A DNA stretch of 64,000 bases from Ciona savignyi. Taxonomy: Eukaryota; Chordata; Ascidiacea; Phlebobranchia; Cionidae. The stretch covers positions 1,012,204-1,076,203 of the forward strand of contig CH003409.1 of the NCBI GenBank assembly GCA_000149265.1, given 5' to 3'. The stretch's first letter is position 1, and every line of letters starts with the position of its first letter. Under the pieces are notes generated by a model, which did not search any database, had not been told where the DNA came from, and saw only the letters and a program-made list of their open reading frames with translations. The position numbers and the translations under genes were made by a program. Shown piece after piece: positions 37,101 to 47,215 of this stretch.

Positions 37101-40100
37101 TTGTGTGGATGGTAATGTTGCAGTCCTGGAGACGTAGGTGATATGATCGACTGGCACCCTTGGTCACTTTCTGCGCATTTGTGACTACGGGTAGGGAACA
37201 TAACGGACATTGTCCTGGTTTGGTACGGTCGTGTGACCAAATGGTTAACGCGACCGATACATATACCTATTCCTATACAAAAATGGTCCGAGTAACGAGC
37301 CAATCATGGGTTCGAAACTTAGCTCGGTAAAAAAAACAACATTGTCCTGGTTTGATTAACTGAAATGGATCATGCAAATACTAAAGTTTATAGATATATG
37401 GCAACCCGAAGGTAAAGGCAAGGTAAACTTACTATTGCCCCTTTTAAAAAAAATCTGACGTTGTCATATTGAGATAAACAAATCTTTATACTAATGCGGA
37501 AAGGGTAAAAATAGAATACTGATTTAGCCTTATATGGGCTAGGTATAACAAAACGGCAGGTGGTTTTTCAAAATGTTTTCAGCAACTTTGTGAGGCTGCT
37601 GTGTCGAATTGAATTTAAACATTGCGGTTTCACTTGAATGTGTGAAGGATTTAAAATCGGATTTCTATTTATAATACTCACGCATATGGACAAGGAGTTT
37701 TACCAGCGTGTGGTCGTTTGGGTGAATGCTTAACGCGCCCGAAACGTATTCAGGTTTCTAAACAAAAACGGTATTAATGACCAAATATAATGGGTTCAAA
37801 ACTGAGCTTGGTTAAAAAGGACATTACCAGAAAATAGTAAAAAATGTCAACTGGACAAAAATAGCAACATTTCATATTTTTCTCAATGACTGTTATCACG
37901 ATTCCTAATTCAATTTTCTCTTTAAAAAATTGGCTTCAGATTAAAATTTATATAAGTACAGGGTTTGCAATGGATGAAAGGGCAACAACATGACCTTTAT
38001 TCTATATGTCCCCATTGTTTTCTGAATTGTAATCTTAACTACGTGCAGTGAGAAGACCGTTGATGGTGTTGTTCACTTCGGTACGGAATTTGCGGCCTTT
38101 GAAAATTTCGCCAATGTAATTAAAGTTGATTGATTGAAAGAGCGATTCTTGTCGCCAATGAAAAAGTTCATGAACTCATCTAGGGCGGGCGTTATGCCGA
38201 ATTAAGTTGTGCTTATCTTACCACCATTCTACACAGCGTATAATCCGTACAGGAAGGACCGGATTGCGGTCGTAATTTCTAGAAAGTGTTTGGGGTTCAT
38301 TATTTAACAAACATGTGCAAGGCTTAACTAAGTATAGAACTTTTAAATAGTTTGCGTTCGATTTAGTGCAAACTAATATCTTGCACAATAAGCTTTTAAC
38401 GTGGATCGGCAATGCTATTAGGAGATATCGGCTGGTGGCCGACTTGTTTATTTTGAAATCTACACAGAACTGAGATTCTGTTTAAGATAAAGGTGCTAGA
38501 AAGAATTTGCATGCGGCGCAACGCACACCGTGTCGCCCAACGCATTCCCCGTGCTCCTGGTACGTACGACACGATAAAAACACACTTCTGCAAATCTGCA
38601 CAAAAGCAATTGAGCCTTGCACGCAAACTATATAAGGCGATAATCAATGCCANNNNNNNNNNNNNNNNNNNNNNNNNNNNNNNNNNNNNNNNNNNNNNNN
38701 NNNNNNNNNNNNNNNNNNNNNNNNNNNNNNNNNNNNNNNNNNNNNNNNNNNNCGATTCGTTCATAAACACACCGCACAATACCAAAGGTTCTGGTTTAAG
38801 TAGTGAGTATTATTAATATTCTCCGTGTATAAAATAAATGAATTCCGTGAGTTATAAGATAGAAAATAAACAACCGGATAATACCTGCCGTTGAAGGAAC
38901 CGATAAACAAGCGGCTTGACAATAACAAACAAACCAGAGCGCTTGTTGAAATAAGTTGGCTGCGTTATGCTGATAATTAGAACTCATCTGCATATTTGTA
39001 GTTGAGGCAACGTTTCAGACAATAAAATATTCGTAATCCAATAATTAAAAGTGCGAACAAAAGACCCAAGGGTAAAGTTTTCACGCTAACAAACCGTTCA
39101 GCCACACGTTTAGTGGGCATGTGATGTTTTGGCAAATACATAGTAGTAAGCACGACTCTACACGTTTTTTTTATCATAGATATAAATATAAGCATGCTGT
39201 CCTATTGAAATTGCAATAATACATTTTAAACATACACGATACCTGTGTAATGTAAAGAAATCCAATTAAAAACATTTCGTTAAAAAATACAGAATAGTTA
39301 ACAAATTTCAATAAAACATTTTCAAATATACAAAAGTTGTTGACCACCTTTTATTTATTAAACTGTTGGTTTTACTTTTTCGCTAAATATAGAGCAAAAT
39401 AGCTACATTGTTTCTATTTTTACCGGTCTTAGTTTTAAAGAATACATCATGAGCTCGTTGCTATTACGTTTTTGTATATATAGTTTGGTATGTATTATTG
39501 GTCGCGGTAACCACTCGCCCACAAGTACTATTTACGTTGTTTCTTTTTTTTCCTTTTTTTACCGGGCTTAGATTCGAACCCGTGATGGGCTCGTCACTAA
39601 GTCCGTTTTTTTTTATATATATCGGAAGTGGTATATAAATCGGTCACATTAACCTTTCGTCCACACGACCTTTCATTCATTCTGTTTATTTTTTATTTTT
39701 TTTACCGAGCCAAGTTTCGAACCCATGTTAGGCTACGCATAAGGACCGTTTTTTTGTATAGGTAGGTATATATCGATTGCGTTAACCATTCGGCCACGCG
39801 ACCGTTCAAACATGTTCTTTCAAAAACTCTACAGAACGAAAAGTATGATAGTTCGCTCTCTCGTGTCCGTGATTTTCAGCACGTAGTGCAGTTCGGTTTA
39901 AAGGAATTCCCGGTAAAGGTGACCGGGGTTTAAAGATTCGAAATTGTTTTCGAATTTTTTTGAAGTTAACCGCGATTATATCAACGAGGCGATGTGATCG
40001 ATCCACGGTTGTACAGATAGATATGAGCCAACGATCCGAGCAAAAGATTGTGGATTGCGAGGGCTGATTGCTTCCTGGCGTATTATGAAAATCTCATTTG

Positions 40101-42659
40101 AATAATGTGCGGTGTTTATTTCGTGGACGGCAACGCCAAGTCACGCATTAATTAACTAAACACGACATGGAAATTGGGGAAAGTGGTTGAACCGCTTACG
40201 TTTATAACTCGTTTTAAACCGAGTTCAATACAAATTGCGTTGCGGTCGATTAACGCGGTTTTAATGTTGAACAGAGGTCATCGGGCGAGGAAACTTTGGA
40301 GTCGTGCACAAGTCGAATTGGAGAAGAAACGGCGCAGAAACAATTGTGGCAACTAAATCTTTGACAGGTGACTTTTTTAATTTAGTCGTCGAACAAACAC
40401 GCTTAATGCAGCCAGCTTTATCACACAGCACAACTATTCATAATTAACCGGCAACCCGACAGTAGGAGCAAAGTGATCTGACGATTGCCCGTGTGTTAAC
40501 CCCCTTGGTTTTCCCATTAACGGGGATAAACATGAATATCCTATATCCTAACATGTTTCAGGAGTGCAGAACTCAATTAGGAACTTTTTTTTAACTCACG
40601 ATGATATGTAGGAGCATATACTACGATGCACAAGGAAGACTTTCTTGCCGAAATGGCTCTTCTGATCTCTCTTGGGCCACACCCGAACGTGCTAACAGTG
40701 TTGGGAGTTTGTACATCGTCGTGCCGAGTTGCCGTGTCGCCGTTACTCATAACGGAGCATATGCCGTATGGGGATCTACTGCATTTCTTATGGAATGCAC
40801 GAGAGGTAAGTTGATAAATCTGTTCCTAATCCTGTGCCGTAATTAGATTTCTTTGCCATTTTTTTAATACTGGGGCAAAATATGAATAAACTAAAACTAA
40901 ACTAAAAAAACACCGACGCGCGTATCGTGACTTAATTCGACTTTATCCATCACGCTTTGGCACAGCTGTTACTTTAATAAACCATAAAGTTGGCGTCCAC
41001 GACGGCGTGGCCTTTGTGTTTAGATATGATTCCTGGTAAAACCCAGTTCAAGTTAGTGACGACCATAGAAAACCCTTCATGACCGAAAACAAGCTTAACA
41101 CCGCGCTACTTAGAATCGCGCGGAGACACAAACAAATCGTCAAACGGTGATGCTATCAATTCGAAAAGACTGGCACATTTCGGTAGCCGCAAAAACCACA
41201 GATCGAAAAGCACTGAATTGCGAATTTTCATCGGTCTCGCCTGTTACAAGATTATTGGGTGACAGTCTTCCGGCTCTAGAAGGGAGAAGCGATAAATATT
41301 CTTCATATCGGACTCTTAAGAAAACATCTAATTGCAAGGCTCGGTACTATCGGTGTTCCCACATCGGCGCGCTAATTTCGAGTTACAGACAAATCGATAT
41401 GAATAAATCCGCGTACTATGACGGTTACAACTGAGGTGACAATTAATAAAACGTGTGGACTGGTCCGCACTGCTGGGGAATTTTCGGATTATTGGTATGC
41501 GATAAATTTTGATTTCTATGGGGAACGGATTGGTATGTTTTCCCTGCGATTCGAACACAAGATGTGAGATTACATTTGCATATCCCCCGGGTAAAGTTCA
41601 CTCGCCAGATTCAACGGCAGCTTGATCTGAACTTGGGCTAAATCGCACGCTGCTACAGTTCCATAGAGACCACTTTGATGTTGGTGCGTTGTGAAATATG
41701 CGGTTGACGGTTTAACGTAGCGTGTTAGGTATATTATCGGCGACAAAGGCGCGCTTTAATCATGGTTAACGAAAATTACACAGAATGGGCGTTTGGACGA
41801 ATGGACGAAGCAACAGCCGATTTATACTATTTTATTTGTAAAATGGCCTTTAGAGTCTCATCATGGATTCCAAACATTGCCCGGAAAGTGCAAAAAATAA
41901 ACGATAATTATGTATAAAACAGAGCACCAACGACAGAACTGTATAAGATTTTTGGGTTTTACGTCTCAATATTGTGTTCTTAGAGTCAAAAATTTATCTT
42001 GAATATGCTGAGCTCTTAATGTTTCAACGCATTTAACACATTAAAGTAGATTCGGCAAACCGACCTGGAGTAAGAGGTAGTCTGACAAATGTCCCTGTTA
42101 CAACACCCACGGCGCATTTTCCGACGCCCCGGAATAAACACGAGTACCTTGTATATCCTATAATAGCTTTAGTTGTTCACCCTACTAGCGAAGTAATTTA
42201 TAACGCCGTGCGGTGCATTTCTTTTGAGAAATTTGCTTTTAAATAAGCCTAAACTTAATTCTTATTCCTATTCTATAACGTATAACGCCTTGCAGTGCAT
42301 TTTAATGGAATTTGCTTTAAACAAGCCTAAACTGTAATATCATTTCAATTCTATAGCGTACGAAGCGACAGTCTGACCCTGCATACGATTTCACCGAGGC
42401 AAGTCTGTACAACATTGGTCGGCAGGTGGCGTGTGGGATGCACTTCCTTTTCCGGTCAAAGGTGATACACGGCGACGTGGCGGCAAGAAATATTCTAGTC
42501 GGAAAGGTGGGTTTGGAAACTTTCTTTATATAAAAACAATGAAATTTAGTAAAATAAAGTGTAATAATAAATAAAGTTTTTTTGTCGCAGGTAGTTATTA
42601 TGGGTCCCATTTGAAAAAATGGGACACATATTGTTTTTGTCCGTTTTTTTTTTTTCTTT

Positions 42660-42691
<32 letters not shown>

Positions 42692-45600
42692 TTTTCTTCG
42701 TCAAACGCTTGACAGGCATGGCATGGCGCCCCGACATCTACCAAAAGGAATAATGGAATCGCAATGAAACTTGGTGATTTTTTAGACAACATGGCCTAGA
42801 TATGCAGAAACCAAAATTTGGGGTAATAAATTTAGGGGAATTCCCCTTGGACGTTAAAAACCAAAACGGTCATTTTTTTTATAAAAAATGAGCTTTTTAG
42901 GCCATAGCACTTGAACGGCTGCTCCAATTTAAATCAAATTTGGTGGAATGTTAGTGCACTAGTCACTGATTTAACACTTAAAAGAAATAAAAAAATTACC
43001 TAGGGAAATACCCTAAAAATTAAACTTTTGCTGTTAAATGATAATTGTGACAGGCATGCTATGGCGCCCCGACATCTACCAAAAGGAATAATGGAATCGC
43101 AATGAAACTTGGTGATTTTTTGGACAACATGGCCTAGATATGCAGAAACCAAAATTTAGGGTAATAAATTTAGGGGTATTCCCCTTGGACGTTAAAAACC
43201 AAAACGGTCATTTTTGTCTAAAAAAATAGCTTTTTAGGCCATAGCGCTTGAATGGCTGCTCTAATTTGAATCAAATTTGGTGGAATGTTAGTGCACTAGT
43301 CACTGATTTAACACCTAAAAGAAATAAATAAATTACTTAGGGAAATACCCTAAAAATCGAATTTTGTTCTCTAATTATGATTGTGACAAGCATGCCATGT
43401 TGCCCCGAAATCTAGCAAAAGGAGTAATAAAATCGCAATAAAAATTTGACATTTGTAACAGAACGTGGTCTAGATAAGCAGAAACCAAAATTTTGGGTAA
43501 TGAATCTAGGGAAATTCCCCTGAGACGTTAAGAACCAAAACATTTTTTTCTAAAAAATTAGATTTTTTGGGCATAGCGCTTGAACGACTGCTCTAATTTT
43601 GATCAGATTTGGTTAAATGTTAGACCATTAGACACTTTCGGCCAATTAAAAAAAAGAAAACATTTGCTTAGAGTAATTCCCCTAAAAACGAAGATATGTT
43701 CCTGAATTATGATTGTGACAGGCATGCCATATCGCACTGACATCTCCAACAAGGAGTCGACAAATCACATTAAAACTTTAAGAATTGTTACATAACATGG
43801 CCAACATATGTAAAAACAGAAACTCATCTACTAAACCTAGGGGAATTTTTCCTTTATTTCATTACAGCGCTTAAAAAGGTTTAATTTCAAACATTTAAGG
43901 TAAAATGTTCGTAAATTAAGATGTTTATTCTTTTTTTAACTACACATTGAAAGGAAGTTTGGTTGGACAACTATGGGACCCATGCGTTTATGCTTGCAGA
44001 AACAAACTACATACTCAGTGTATAAAATACAAATTGTGGTTAGGGACCCTGTAGCATGAATATATGGCATACAAAATGTGTTTTACAAATGGTGGTGGTT
44101 AAACACGTGGTTGACACTCTCTAGTCATTATTAAAATCGGGAATTTTTAAAACCTTTAACCCCTAATGCCTGATTACATTTGTATTGACTTAATTTGTAG
44201 CGCTTAATGGGCCGTCAGCGAAAAGCTAAGGTGATTAATTAAAACCTCCAACTTTTAGTTCGTGTGGGTTTATTGGGTGCGGCACGAATATTGTCTGAGC
44301 ACAATGGTCTAACAAAAAAAAGCGTTTGTTTTTCTGATATACAAAGTAAAATCAGATTTACCGTAAAGTTGAAACCAAATTCCTTTCCAAGAATTTGCAT
44401 TGCAAAATTTCGGACTTTGGTCTCGCGAACGACGTGTACAGGTACGGATTGATCAAGGGCGCCACCGAACGGCGGGTGCCATTCAAATGGGTTAGCCCCG
44501 AGAGGATGCTAAGCGGACAAATCCCGATTACGTGGAGGAGTGACGTGTAAGTTTAACTGCTGTTACTTTTTTTATTTTAAAATATAATAGTTTCAATTAA
44601 AAGAATATAAAATCGATTAAAACGGGCGTGCTTCGGATGTGAAAGTATATCATAACGCTACCTTAGATTGAGGGACGTCTGATTAAATGTTTGGCAGTAC
44701 GTTCGTTTATATTAAAACCCAAAATGAAAAAGGTCGAGGATAAACACAAATGCCATTTACATAATGAACCCTGGGTATATACGATTTAACGATCAATAGA
44801 ACAAAATCAGATAGCTTTGTCAGCTTTAAAATAACTGTATTTACTCGGAATGATAGTGCCCTAGGCTAAATAATAAAAACATTCTTACTTTCTGTATAAA
44901 TCCAGCATTAAGAAAACCACGATAAAGTACGTTAACGTAGGATTATGGTGGCGAGGAAAAACAATATTAATTGGATGTTTACACAAGAATCCCTATTATA
45001 TTGATCCGTTTGATTGTGGCACAATCCCGACTTTGTGGATAATAAACAGTGTTTACCAATCCTAACGTATACTTAAAACTCTATATAATAACAATGTACA
45101 TATAAACATGGTAGACAAGTTATTGCCTCCGCCAGATTGTCGTTAAAACATTTAGTTAGGTGTTTATCCTTATTTTAGTTGAGTGGAAAAGCTCTAGAAA
45201 AAAATCGACGATAACACATTTCTTTGAAACTTTGTATATTAAGTAAAATACTGTACAGTTTCTATGTGCGGTCTATCCACCATACCCCTCAACCATACAT
45301 TTTTCAGTTGGTCATTCGGGATACTACTGTACGAAATGGTAACGCTGGGTGGCGCTCCGTATCCAGCCATGGATCACGTGACGATTCTTAACTCCTTGAG
45401 GCTCGGTTACCGGATGCCTCGACCTGAATCTTGCAGCGAATATTTGTAAGTTTAGGATGAAATTTCGATTTGAATCGTTTGGACAATATGTCTCTATATA
45501 TTTAACTCACGACTTGGGATTAACGCCCACGCACTCTAACCAAGGCCCAGGACGAATGTCTATCATAAGGGTAATAAACAGGTTTATTTATGCATTTATT

Positions 45601-46229
45601 TGTGCCTTTATGTATATTTTATGTATGCCTATATTTGTGCCTTTATTTATATTGCATATATGCCTATATTTGTGACTTTATTTATATTGCATATATGTCT
45701 ATATTTATTATTAAAAAATTGACGGTTTCGAGACATTGTTACTGAACACCATTTGCTTAGTTAAATATCCAATGTCACCGAACGCTCTTTATTTTCTATC
45801 AGTTATTGAGCGTTTCGCATAGTGGGCGACAGAAATGACCAACTACCGTATTATTTTAGATACGGCATTATGCTGGATTGCTGGCAGTGGGAAGCAATAA
45901 AACGTCCAACATTTCTAAAACTGGAGGAGAAACTAAGCGAGGCAGGTTGTTTGGGAAATTCCGCCATTGAAGCATCTGATGCATTGGACATGAATCAGTA
46001 CGATGCGGAAATCGGGCGCAGAGATCGCTGCCCTGAAGAAACAATGCAGACTTCGAACGCGAAATGTTGCACCAATGGTGCAGTGATCACGAATGGAGGA
46101 GTGAGGGAGCTTCATGCTTGCAGTCAACACAGCATCGGGAACGGCGGGCCGTCAGGGTCGGATTCTAATAGTGCTCATGAATGGTGGACGGGAGATCTAT
46201 TGGTACGCCTCGAATCCGACTCGGTATAG
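25118..46229 (+). CDS. Receptor tyrosine kinase with FN3-like and two EGF-like modules, 17 exons
   Basis: Complete CDS of 924 codons plus stop. Exons: 25118-25193, 30255-30377, 31430-31528, 32047-32104, 32500-32656, 33330-33534, 33799-33983, 34617-34797, 35318-35597, 35977-36126, 36912-37072, 40275-40367, 40612-40805, 42357-42506, 44392-44546, 45308-45445, 45860-46229. All phases agree. Order: signal peptide (MDISFWIYVLLLAW), unknown N-terminal segment, Cys-rich segment (residues about 118-171), FN3-like region (about 243-361), two EGF-like modules (about 361-469), transmembrane helix (about 474-497), juxtamembrane, kinase (about 560-820), tail. Kinase signatures: GRGNFGVV loop, VATK lysine (about 586), HGDVAARN, DFG, SPE and DVWSFG. 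The catalytic Asp, Asn and Lys are all present, so it should be active; the HRD arginine is Gly. I do not recognise a vertebrate orthologue: the FN3-EGF-EGF arrangement is unlike the RTK families I know. Presumably a cell-surface receptor; ligand unknown. Confidence 0.9.
25560..25765. mobile_element. MITE-like element E with inverted ends, copy 1
   Basis: Begins with purine-rich AATGGAGGGAAAGCGGGAAGG and ends with its pyrimidine-rich complement (CCCTCCTTCCCGCCTTTCC). The interior (ACTAACCCTAACTC, AATCCCATGTTTAAAACT) matches 32683-32880. No coding capacity. Confidence 0.75.
25830..25940 (-). mobile_element. SINE-B copy
   Basis: TTACCGGTCTAAGTTTCGAAC and GGCGTTAACCATTCGGCCAC, reverse orientation, in RTK intron 1. 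Confidence 0.72.
27998..28066. repeat. Short inverted repeat (CGGTACGACA ... TGTCGTACCG)
   Basis: Perfect 10-bp arms separated by about 49 bases in RTK intron 1. Possibly a relic of a small transposon. Confidence 0.6.
30765..31025. repeat. Dispersed repeat D, copy 2
   Basis: Same order of blocks as 21350-21640 (GCACAATCAACTTTATTTTAC, CGAAGCCTAGCTAC, TCACCAGCATAATTACTACGC, ATCACATAGAG). In RTK intron 2. Confidence 0.65.
31529..31900 (+). mobile_element. Short copy of the ~335-bp-unit repeat family (F)
   Basis: The head (TAATGGGTTCCCATCGGAACC, CACATTCGTTTTATCCG, poly-T, CAGGCATGTCATG) and tail (GCGTTTATGCATGCAAAAAC, AACAGGTGGTTGACACTGTC) match the two ends of 42590-44130, but most of the ~335-bp units are missing. 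The head starts at, or within two bases of, the RTK exon 3 donor. Confidence 0.7.
32683..32880. mobile_element. MITE-like element E, copy 2
   Basis: Purine-rich left end (AAAGAGGGAAGGAGGGAAAG), interior AACTAACCCGATAACTCC and CCATGTTTAAAACTAACTCC, and pyrimidine-rich right end (TTTTCTCCTTTTCCCTTTAG). In RTK intron 5. Confidence 0.72.
33010..33298. repeat. 59-bp tandem repeat, about 4.5 copies
   Basis: Units start with GGATAAGATTGCTAGACAC at 33076, 33135, 33194 and 33253 (exact 59-bp spacing), with a diverged first unit. It fills RTK intron 5 next to the acceptor of exon 6. Confidence 0.92.
33799..34797 (+). other. RTK exons 7-8: fibronectin III-like region
   Basis: Exon 7 begins ELSTASSAPSNFRLYRIDD, a typical FN3 opening, then TVVIRWRPP (B-strand Trp and Pro) and TRYFFSVLG. 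Exon 8 continues with TYYNVTVTGLLYNQTHQFSV, the Tyr-rich E-F part of an FN3 fold, and several Asn glycosylation sites. The domain call rests on pattern, not on a profile search. Confidence 0.7.
34200..34500 (+). mobile_element. Degenerate SINE-A copy plus fragment
   Basis: GTTCTTGGAGGCACTTAGC, CCAGTAGATTAATGG, TCTGACGATTGCCCGTGTG and TTCCCATTTAAGGG, followed by a second partial body (CACACACTACAATAG, CCCGACTGTGAGC). In RTK intron 7. Confidence 0.65.
35318..36126 (+). other. RTK exons 9-10: two EGF-like modules and transmembrane helix
   Basis: Exon 9 starts DVDACAI, with spaced cysteines ending CTCHPGYYGNGV (module 1), then CKNFNACLD ... HICHSNAIC ... CSCP. Exon 10 completes module 2 (KGFFGDGLRDGSGC). 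The DVDAC start suggests calcium binding in module 1. The helix FVVGIAVGIPLALAVACVLF follows, then WRYRRLRKR as stop-transfer. The junction CSCP/KGFF uses donor GTACGT at 35598. Confidence 0.85.
36755..36880 (-). mobile_element. Diverged SINE-B copy in RTK intron 10
   Basis: TTTGACCGGGCTAAGTTTCGAA and GCGATGGACTCGTTAATAG. Only about 30 bp separate it from the exon 11 acceptor. Confidence 0.6.
37222..37335 (+). mobile_element. SINE-B copy, sense
   Basis: Reads CGTGTGACCAAATGGTTAAC (box A), GCGACCGATACATATACC, then GGGTTCGAAACTTAGCTCGG (box B) and an A-rich tail. About 110 bp, with the length and layout of a Ser/Leu-type tRNA with a long variable region. Confidence 0.78.
37702..37818 (+). mobile_element. 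SINE-B copy, sense, diverged
   Basis: TGGTCGTTTGGGTGAATGC, TTAACGCGCCCG, AATGGGTTCAAAACTGAGC. Confidence 0.65.
38653..38752. other. Assembly gap (100 N)
   Basis: Exactly 100 N bases, the usual placeholder for a gap of unknown size, in RTK intron 11. Confidence 0.99.
39415..39810 (-). mobile_element. Three SINE-B copies in tandem
   Basis: Three successive blocks, each with an ACCGGGC(T)TAG.TT.GAA box-B region, CTCGTCAC-type middle and GTTAACC..TCGGCCAC box-A region, at about 39415-39530, 39545-39675 and 39695-39810. Divergence rises toward the left copy. Confidence 0.8.
40440..40555 (+). mobile_element. SINE-A 3' part
   Basis: GGCAACCCGACAGTAGGAGC, ATCTGACGATTGCCCGTGTG and TTCCCATTAACGGGGATAAA up to ATATCCTATATCC. 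In RTK intron 12. Confidence 0.78.
40806..42356 (+). other. RTK intron 13 (1.55 kb)
   Basis: No exon recognised. A decayed SINE-A tail lies at about 42035-42160 (CAAACCGACCTGGAG, AGTCTGACAAATGTCC, CGGAATAAACACGAG). Near its end AACGCCTTGCAGTGCATTTTAATGGAATTTGCTTTAAACAAGCC repeats with changes over about 100 bp at 42200-42335; only its outline is given here. Confidence 0.6.
42590..44130 (+). repeat. Repeat family F: four tandem ~335-bp units with unique head and tail
   Basis: The head is ATTATGGGTCCCATTTG plus a long poly-T tract. Units start with GACAGGCATG(C/G)CATGGCGCC-type sequence at 42711, 43049, 43384 and 43716. Each carries GAAACCAAAATTT, TTAGGGGAATTCCCCT, TTTAGGCCATAGC and AATTTGGTGGAATGTTAG. 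Divergence increases along the array. The tail is ATGGGACCCATGCGTTTATG through GTGGTTGACACTCTCTAG. It fills most of RTK intron 14. No ORF of note. Confidence 0.9.
45590..45715. repeat. ~35-bp tandem repeat in RTK intron 16
   Basis: TGCCTATATTTGTGCCTTTA and TTTATATTGCATATATGCC recur about three times. Confidence 0.8.
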
Positions 46230-46295
46230 GACACTCTTGTTAATCTCCGTTAGTTGGAAGGGCGTTGTAACAAGGGTAATTTTTTAGATTGTCTG

Positions 46296-46301
46296 AATAA
46301 A
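46296..46301 (+). terminator. Polyadenylation signal of the RTK (AATAAA)
   Basis: AATAAA 67 bases after the RTK stop codon. The first canonical signal downstream. Confidence 0.65.
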
Positions 46302-46929
46302 TTATTCTGCATTGTTAAACGCAATAATCCACTAAATTTAAGAAGCGTTCAATAAGTGTCTTACCCAAAGGCACATCCGACCAGCAATCGGTCGGTTTTG
46401 TATACTCAACATATTTTGGCTAACGACCCAATACGCTTCCACAAAGCTAACTGGAAAGAATGGTTTCAAACTTTACCTCACATGTTTTTTTCGCATTTTT
46501 ATGCCAAGAACGTAACAGCATTCCTTTTCTCAGGATTTTGGGTGAAAGGACTCACATTTTTGTATATAGTTCGTTGTGATTTAAACAAAAAAAGAATTTT
46601 CTATTAAAAAAATAAAAACGTGAAGGTGTGACAAGGTGTAGTTCGCCTCGACCCATGATAAAAGTTTACGTTGTATTTTGTTGTCAAGTTTCTTTTTAAA
46701 TATCAGTCAACTACCAACTTCACATAAACATGCGTTTCTGAATCATTACAGCATAAGAGTTAAACGAATGTAGATACAGTCCAGCATACCGTTTTATGAA
46801 TCCCCTATTCAATGTTGTATTACGGACATTTTTCCGTACTTATTTTGTTTGTACCGATTTTAAGAAAATGAAAATAAAACGTGTGTTTTCACGAGAAATG
46901 TAAAGTTGTGGAATACAATAGAAAAGAAT

Positions 46930-47215
46930 AGGATATTCTTATTCATGTTTATTCCAGTGAATGGGAAAGCCAAGTGGGATAACACACGGGCAATCGTCAG
47001 ATCACCTAGCGCCCGCCGTCGGGTTACCGGAGATATTGCAGTGTGTTGTGTATAATTTACATGTTCTTCCAATTTAGTAGAACCCATTAATCCGCTGGGT
47101 TCAGGCAATGTCCGTAAATTGCCTTGCCCAAGGACAAAACCAAATAGCCAGCGACCAGTTTCAAAACTGCAACCCTTCAGATAAAAGGCGACGCATCACT
47201 AATTCACCAAGCGAA
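46930..47215 (-). mobile_element. SINE-A, full length
   Basis: Reverse orientation, from the tail (ATTCATGTTTATTCCAGTG) through GGGCAATCGTCAGATCACC, CCGTCGGGTTACCGGAG and GTTCAGGCAATGTCCGTAA to the tRNA-like head near 47170-47215. Confidence 0.82.

Larger units (their letters stand above)
37073..40274 (+). other. RTK intron 11 (3.2 kb) with assembly gap
   Basis: Holds SINE-B copies (37222-37335 and 37702-37818 plus; 39415-39810 minus, three in a row) and the N gap. No exon seen: the exon on either side joins in phase (G plus AG gives Glu), so none is needed. Confidence 0.75.
36912..46115 (+). other. RTK juxtamembrane and kinase exons
   Basis: Exon 11 gives the juxtamembrane stretch ending KWEVEREELTHL. 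Exon 12 carries VIGRGNFGVVHKS and IVATKSL. Exon 13 has DFLAEMALL (alpha-C Glu), HPNVLTVLGVCTS and LLITEHMPYGDLL (hinge). Exon 14 carries VIHGDVAARNILVGK. Exon 15 has KISDFGLANDVYRYG and PFKWVSPERM. Exons 16-17 supply VWSFGILLYEMVTLGGAPYP and the closing CWQWEAIKRPTF. DVYRYG offers an activation-loop tyrosine. Confidence 0.92.

Noticed and set aside
37222-37335. Possible functional tRNA gene
   Set aside because: Box A and B are present, but acceptor arms do not pair well and many diverged copies exist, so it is read as a SINE.
38050-38130. Text resembling a kinase glycine loop (DGVVHFGT) in RTK intron 11
   Set aside because: The phase after the nearby AG does not match exon 11. The true loop exon (GRGNFGVV) at 40275-40367 fits phase on both sides.
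42600-42800. Lysine-rich minus-strand ORFs
   Set aside because: They are the complement of the poly-T tract in the head of repeat F.
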